64,000 bases of DNA, from positions 248,001 to 312,000 of the forward strand of contig JAGIBL010000003.1 in the NCBI GenBank assembly GCA_017744365.1, in the 5' to 3' direction. This document shows, piece after piece, positions 60,459 to 64,000 of the stretch. The notes below the pieces were generated by a model. That model was not told where the DNA came from, did no database searches, and was given only the letters and a program-made list of their open reading frames with translations. Numbering within the stretch: the first letter of the stretch is position 1; each line of letters opens with the position of its first letter. The position numbers and the translations under genes are program-made. The stretch comes from Nocardioidaceae bacterium. Its GTDB lineage: Bacteria; Actinomycetota; Actinomycetes; Propionibacteriales; Nocardioidaceae.

Positions 60459-60471
60459 CTAGGGGCGCGGC

Positions 60472-62199
60472 CTAGGAACGACCTGCCCCGAGCCGCTTCT
60501 CGATCTCGCGCAGCAGCCGGCGCGGGGTCCGGTCCCGCGGGTCCAGGCGGCGGGCCTCGGCCAGGTCGGCCCGGGCACCGTCCACGTCGCGCCGGCCGAA
60601 CCGGACCCGGCCGCGCTCGATCCGGGCGCCGGGCTCGGTCGGGTAGAGCCGGACCAGCCGGTCCAGCGTGCGGGTGGCGCCGTCGAGGTCGCCCTGGGCT
60701 CGCTGGGCGACCGCGAGAGCCAGCCCGGCCGCGTAGGTGTCCGGGGTCCGGTCCAGGCTGCGCCGGGCCCAGCGCTCGGTCTCGCGGGCCGCCTCCGGGT
60801 CGCCGCCGTCGGCGGGGGCGGCCAGCGCCTGCGCAGCCAGCATCGCCACGTCGGCGTCCCACGGACGCAGGTGGTGGGCCTGGTCGAACGCCTGCTGCGC
60901 GGCCGCGGTGTCGTGGCCGAGGACCTGGTGGATGCCGGTGCTCAGGGAGCGCTCGGCGAAGGCGCCGAGCGCGAAGAGGACGACCCCGGCCGCCGCGACC
61001 CCGGCCAGGGCGCGTGGCAGCGCGGGTCGCTCGGTGCGCGATGCCTCCTGCCCGACGAGCACCCCGGTGAGGAAGGCGGCCAGGCAGGTCGATCCGGCGA
61101 CGGTGAAGTTGGGCAGCAGCGCCAGGCCGTACCCGACCGTGGCAGCCAGGGCGCCCAGGGTGAGCGAGTCCTCCGGCGCCCGACGTACGGCGAGCCAGCC
61201 CGCGCGCAGCACCAGCACGGCCAGCGCGACCGCGAGCAGCAGCAGCGGGATCCCGCCCGCGACCAGGGCCTGCAACAGCCAGCTGTGCGGGGAGTCCGGC
61301 GGGTTCCGGGTGCCGATCACCCGCACCCAGTCGGCGTCCTTGTGGCGGCCGATCGCGTCCACGAACGTGCTCGGCCCGCCGGACCACCAGCGGTCCGCAC
61401 CGACGTGCAGCGACTCCTTCCAGAGCAGCCAGCGACCCTCGATGGTGCGGCCCTCGGTGATCCGGTCGCGGGTCTGAGGCAGGGCCAGCGCCAGCCCGAC
61501 CAGCACGACCAGCGCGCCGGCGGCGTACCGGGCCAGCTCGCGACGGCGCAGCAGCACCTGCCCGGCGACCACGACGACCGCGGCGAGCAGCGAGGCCCGC
61601 GAGCCGGAGAGCACCAGGGTCAGCGCGCTCGCCCCCAGGCCGGCCAGCAGCAGCGGCGTACGGCGCTCGCTCCACACCGCGAACAGCACCGCGGCCAGCA
61701 TCATCGCCACCATGCCCTGGTCGGTGGCGTTGCCCAGCACCGAGCCCGTGCGCGACTCGACGCTCTCGCCCTCGATGCTCCAGCCGAGCGCCGAGCAGAC
61801 CGAGACGAAGCCCAGCAGCAGCGAGGTGACCGAGAGCGCGGTGGCCAGCGTCTCGACGTCGGCGCGACGACGGTTGCCGAGCAGCCGCGCGCCGGCCCAG
61901 GCGCAGCCGGCGTACGCCAGCAGCACCGGCACGCCCTCGTAGCGCGGCCAGCGGCCGAAGAAGGAGGCCCACGGAGTCGGCGAGAGCAGGCAGGCGAGCG
62001 CGAACCAGGCCAGCCCGGCGACGGCCACGACCGCGACCGGCTTCGGCAGCCGGCCGGCGCGCACGGCCAGGCCGGCGGCCGCGATCCCGGCCGTGGCGAG
62101 CACGAGCTTGGGGAAGACGAACCGGTCGAACCCACCAGGGATCCAGACCAGCGGACTCAGGCAGAACAGCCAGATCGCGACACGGGAGGGCACCGACAC
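60472..62199 (-). CDS. O-antigen ligase-like membrane protein with C-terminal TPR domain
   Basis: The 575-residue protein has about 11 hydrophobic segments, with family signatures PWASFFGRWPRYEGVP, GNATDQGMVAMMLAAVLF, LSGSRASLLAA and RNPPDSPHSWLLQALVAGGIP in the large periplasmic loop (Wzy/WaaL-type). Residues about 420-570 are soluble TPR-like helices (AFDQAHHLRPWDADVAMLAAQAL; TPDTYAAGLALAVAQRAQGDLDGATRTLDRLVRLYP). It may ligate or polymerise a surface glycan. It is next to genes for secreted repeat proteins, so glycosylation of those is a possible job (inference). Confidence 0.8.
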   Translation of the reverse strand: MSVPSRVAIWLFCLSPLVWIPGGFDRFVFPKLVLATAGIAAAGLAVRAGRLPKPVAVVAVAGLAWFALACLLSPTPWASFFGRWPRYEGVPVLLAYAGCAWAGARLLGNRRRADVETLATALSVTSLLLGFVSVCSALGWSIEGESVESRTGSVLGNATDQGMVAMMLAAVLFAVWSERRTPLLLAGLGASALTLVLSGSRASLLAAVVVVAGQVLLRRRELARYAAGALVVLVGLALALPQTRDRITEGRTIEGRWLLWKESLHVGADRWWSGGPSTFVDAIGRHKDADWVRVIGTRNPPDSPHSWLLQALVAGGIPLLLLAVALAVLVLRAGWLAVRRAPEDSLTLGALAATVGYGLALLPNFTVAGSTCLAAFLTGVLVGQEASRTERPALPRALAGVAAAGVVLFALGAFAERSLSTGIHQVLGHDTAAAQQAFDQAHHLRPWDADVAMLAAQALAAPADGGDPEAARETERWARRSLDRTPDTYAAGLALAVAQRAQGDLDGATRTLDRLVRLYPTEPGARIERGRVRFGRRDVDGARADLAEARRLDPRDRTPRRLLREIEKRLGAGRS

Positions 62200-62259
62200 G
62201 GGCGTGATTGTGGCATCGGCGCGCCCGCCGGCTGCCTAGACCACGACATCCACGCCGAA

Positions 62260-63381
62260 TCAGGTGGGCAGGCGGACCAGGAAGCGGCAGCCGCTGGCCT
62301 CGTTCATCACCTGGACCGCGCCGTGGTGCGCCTCGACGATGCCCTTGACGATGGCCAGGCCCAGGCCGGCACCGCTGCCGTGCACCTGGCCGACCTGCGG
62401 GGTCCGGGCCGCGCTGCCCCGCCAGGCGAGGTCGAAGACCCGCGGCAGGTCGTCCTCGGGGATGCCGCCGCAGCCGTCGGAGACGGAGAGCTCGATGCCG
62501 TCGGGCACCAGCCGGCCGCTGATCGAGACCACGCCGTCGGCGGGCGTGTGCCGGATCGCGTTCATCACCAGGTTGGCCACCACCCGGCTCAGCCCGGCCG
62601 GGTCGGCGTTGACGACGACGCCGTCCTCGACCGAGCCGCCCAGCCGCACCCCCGCGGCCGCCGCCACCGGGCCGGCGCCGGCGATCGCCTCGGAGACCAG
62701 GTCGCCCAGCGCCACCTCCTCCAGGGACAGCTGCAGCACGCCGGCCTGGATCCGGGAGAGCTCGAAGAGGTCGTCGACCATGCGCACCATCCGGTCCACC
62801 TCGGAGCGCATCTGCCGGTGGTAGCGGGCCGGGTCCTCGGCCATCCCGTCCTCGAGCGCCTCGGTCATCGCGCGCAGGCCGGCCAGCGGGCTGCGCAGGT
62901 CGTGGGAGACCCAGGCGACCAGCTCGCGCCGCGACTTCTCCAGCCGCTGCTCGCGGGCCCGGGACTCGTGCAGCCGGGCACTGGTCCGGGCCAGCTCGTC
63001 GGAGAGCTCGCGCAGCTCGATCGGGCCGGTCGGGGCGGCGTCGTACGAGCCGGTCTCGCCGAAGCGGCGGGCGCCCTCGCGCAGCGCCCGCGAGCCCCGG
63101 ACCACGCTGGCCCCCACGACCAGCGAGAAGAACACGGCCACCAGGCCGGCGACCAGGCAGACCAGGAGCACCACGCCGCGGTCGTGGGTGGAGAGGAACA
63201 TCGCGTTCGCGGTGCCGATCACGCCGGCCACCACACCGCCGACCGCGACCAGCGCGACCAGGCCGAGCAGCCAGCGGAACGAGTGCCGCGCGATCAGCCG
63301 GGTGAGCACGAGGCCGAGCGCCCCGACCGCGGCGGTCCAGCCCGCCGCGATGAGGACGATCTCGACCTGGTCACGCGTCAA
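62260..63381 (-). CDS. Two-component sensor histidine kinase
   Basis: The 373-residue kinase has about four N-terminal membrane helices (residues 8-95) with little extracytoplasmic sequence, a HAMP-like/coiled linker, the dimerisation helix with AWVSHDLRSPLAGLRAM (phospho-His160) and the ATPase domain: VVANLVMNAIRHTP (N box), VSDGCGGIPEDDLPRVFDLAWRG (G1/F) and GSGAGLGLAIVKGIVEAHHG (G2). The stimulus is probably membrane-derived. Its start overlaps the regulator's stop by 11 nt, so the pair is co-translated. Confidence 0.93.
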   Translation of the reverse strand: MTRDQVEIVLIAAGWTAAVGALGLVLTRLIARHSFRWLLGLVALVAVGGVVAGVIGTANAMFLSTHDRGVVLLVCLVAGLVAVFFSLVVGASVVRGSRALREGARRFGETGSYDAAPTGPIELRELSDELARTSARLHESRAREQRLEKSRRELVAWVSHDLRSPLAGLRAMTEALEDGMAEDPARYHRQMRSEVDRMVRMVDDLFELSRIQAGVLQLSLEEVALGDLVSEAIAGAGPVAAAAGVRLGGSVEDGVVVNADPAGLSRVVANLVMNAIRHTPADGVVSISGRLVPDGIELSVSDGCGGIPEDDLPRVFDLAWRGSAARTPQVGQVHGSGAGLGLAIVKGIVEAHHGAVQVMNEASGCRFLVRLPT

Positions 63382-64000
63382 CGCCGGCCTCCTGCCTGGC
63401 CTCCTGGGGCTCCCAGCGGTAGCCGACGCCCCAGACCGTGACCAGCCGGGTCGGGTGCGTCGGGTCGGTCTCGACCTTCTCGCGCAGCCGTCGTACGTGC
63501 ACCGTCACCGTGGAGTGGTCGCCGAACGACCAGCCCCACACCTCCTGGAGCAGCTGGTCGCGCGAGTAGGCGATGCCGGGGTTGGCCAGCAGGAAGCGGA
63601 GCAGGTCGAACTCGCGAGCCGTCAGCGAGAGCCGGTTCCCGGCCAGGGTGGCCACGTGCTGGGCAGGGTCGACGACCAGGTCGCCGTCGCGCAGCGGGCC
63701 GCCGGCCGGCTGGGCCCGCTCCCCGACCCGACGCAGCACCGAGTCCACCCGGAGCACCAGCTCGCGCGGGCTGAACGGCTTGGTCACGTAGTCGTCGGCG
63801 CCGCGCTCCAGGCCCACCACCCGGTCGGCCTCGCCGCCGAGCGCGGTCAGCATGATGATCGGCACGTCCCGCTGCGCGCGCAGCCGCCGGCACACCTCGA
63901 GGCCGTCGATCCCCGGCAGCATCAGGTCGAGCACCACCAGGTCCGCCGGGTGCTCGCGCATCGCCGCCAGCGCGGCCTCGCCGGTCTCCACGTCGTCGAC
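63371..64000 (-). CDS. OmpR/PhoB-family response regulator (N-terminus off the right edge)
   Basis: The visible 209 residues start inside the receiver domain: phospho-acceptor Asp in LVVLDLMLPGIDGLEV, Thr in IIMLTALG and Lys in YVTKPFSP. The C-terminal winged helix reads LTAREFDLLRFLLANPGIAYSRDQLLQEVWGWSFGDHSTVTVHVRRLREKVETDPTHPTRLVTVWGVGYRWE, a typical Trans_reg_C domain. Roughly 25-30 N-terminal residues are missing, so the gene is partial. It pairs with the kinase at 62260. Confidence 0.93.
   Translation of the reverse strand, partial: VDDVETGEAALAAMREHPADLVVLDLMLPGIDGLEVCRRLRAQRDVPIIMLTALGGEADRVVGLERGADDYVTKPFSPRELVLRVDSVLRRVGERAQPAGGPLRDGDLVVDPAQHVATLAGNRLSLTAREFDLLRFLLANPGIAYSRDQLLQEVWGWSFGDHSTVTVHVRRLREKVETDPTHPTRLVTVWGVGYRWEPQEARQEAGVDA

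Noticed and set aside
58019-61972. Very long minus-strand open frame (over 1300 codons) across three genes
   Set aside because: It is a shadow of high GC: Arg/Ala/Gly/Pro composition, no domain, and it overlaps genes with clear motifs in another frame.

Overview
The window comes from a very GC-rich actinobacterium, most likely a Nocardioidaceae (Nocardioides-like) chromosome. The evidence is near-exclusive G/C third positions, GTG starts, many -10-like hexamers placed directly in front of start codons (leaderless genes), a WhiB protein, Ssd, MarP, an F420/PPOX-type oxidoreductase and Get3/ArsA-like paired ATPases. The gene order follows the block known in Mycobacterium tuberculosis as Rv3654c to Rv3722c, so most of the window is conserved actinobacterial backbone with a few lineage-specific insertions. 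No rRNA, IS transposase, prophage or CRISPR array was seen.

Layout. 1-1952: a MarR regulator (cut at the left edge) divergent from an EamA permease, then a PPOX-fold oxidoreductase. 1972-6686 (minus): a Tad/Flp pilus cluster (Ssd, TadA, TadB, TadC, DUF4244 pilin-like peptide, two TadE-like proteins). 6831-8679: HAD phosphatase, a candidate 6S-like RNA at the Ms1/scr3559 locus, and a degenerate Fic-fold protein. 8714-18065: methyltransferase, membrane protein, then a LytS/LytTR pair leading into two solute:sodium symporter modules (each with a small membrane partner) and acetyl-CoA synthetase, which looks like an acetate/monocarboxylate uptake block. 18066-22673: DUF3800 protein with an adjacent structured RNA, an MmpS-like protein, TerC under a manganese (yybP-ykoY) riboswitch, NhaA and a holin-X family protein. 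22687-27616: marP-nudix-tlpA-nth operon, crp, and a DUF559 nuclease-like gene enclosed by inverted arrays of 22-bp palindromic units. 27793-31938: a 1381-residue secreted beta-helix/Ig-like protein. 32050-44391: MBL hydrolase, Nudix, RidA, DUF4177, esterase, exported protein, acetoacetyl-CoA synthetase, BagA/BagB ATPases, WhiB4-like regulator, PonA2-like PBP, YqeY and metallophosphoesterase, then tRNA-Pro.

44581-54719 carries a PF10118 protein, an XRE regulator, a Pro-rich membrane protein, asd-lysC, DUF5063, recR, ybaB, dnaX, a GH25/DUF1906-like lipoprotein, the SRP RNA and tRNA-Ser. 54746-64000 is more variable: an MmyB-type regulator, a zinc alcohol dehydrogenase, a frameshifted cupin gene, an internally duplicated lipoprotein, a second secreted repeat protein, an O-antigen-ligase-like membrane protein and a two-component system that runs off the right edge.

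The most noteworthy observations are (i) the 6S-like RNA candidate, supported by both synteny and a long-range closing stem; (ii) three copies of a paired TGTGGA-box motif with an identical 27-bp period upstream of Tad, Ssd and DUF559 genes; (iii) the DUF559 cassette bounded by inverted REP-like arrays; (iv) the Mn riboswitch with a visible Shine-Dalgarno-masking alternative hairpin; and (v) a structured RNA next to DUF3800.
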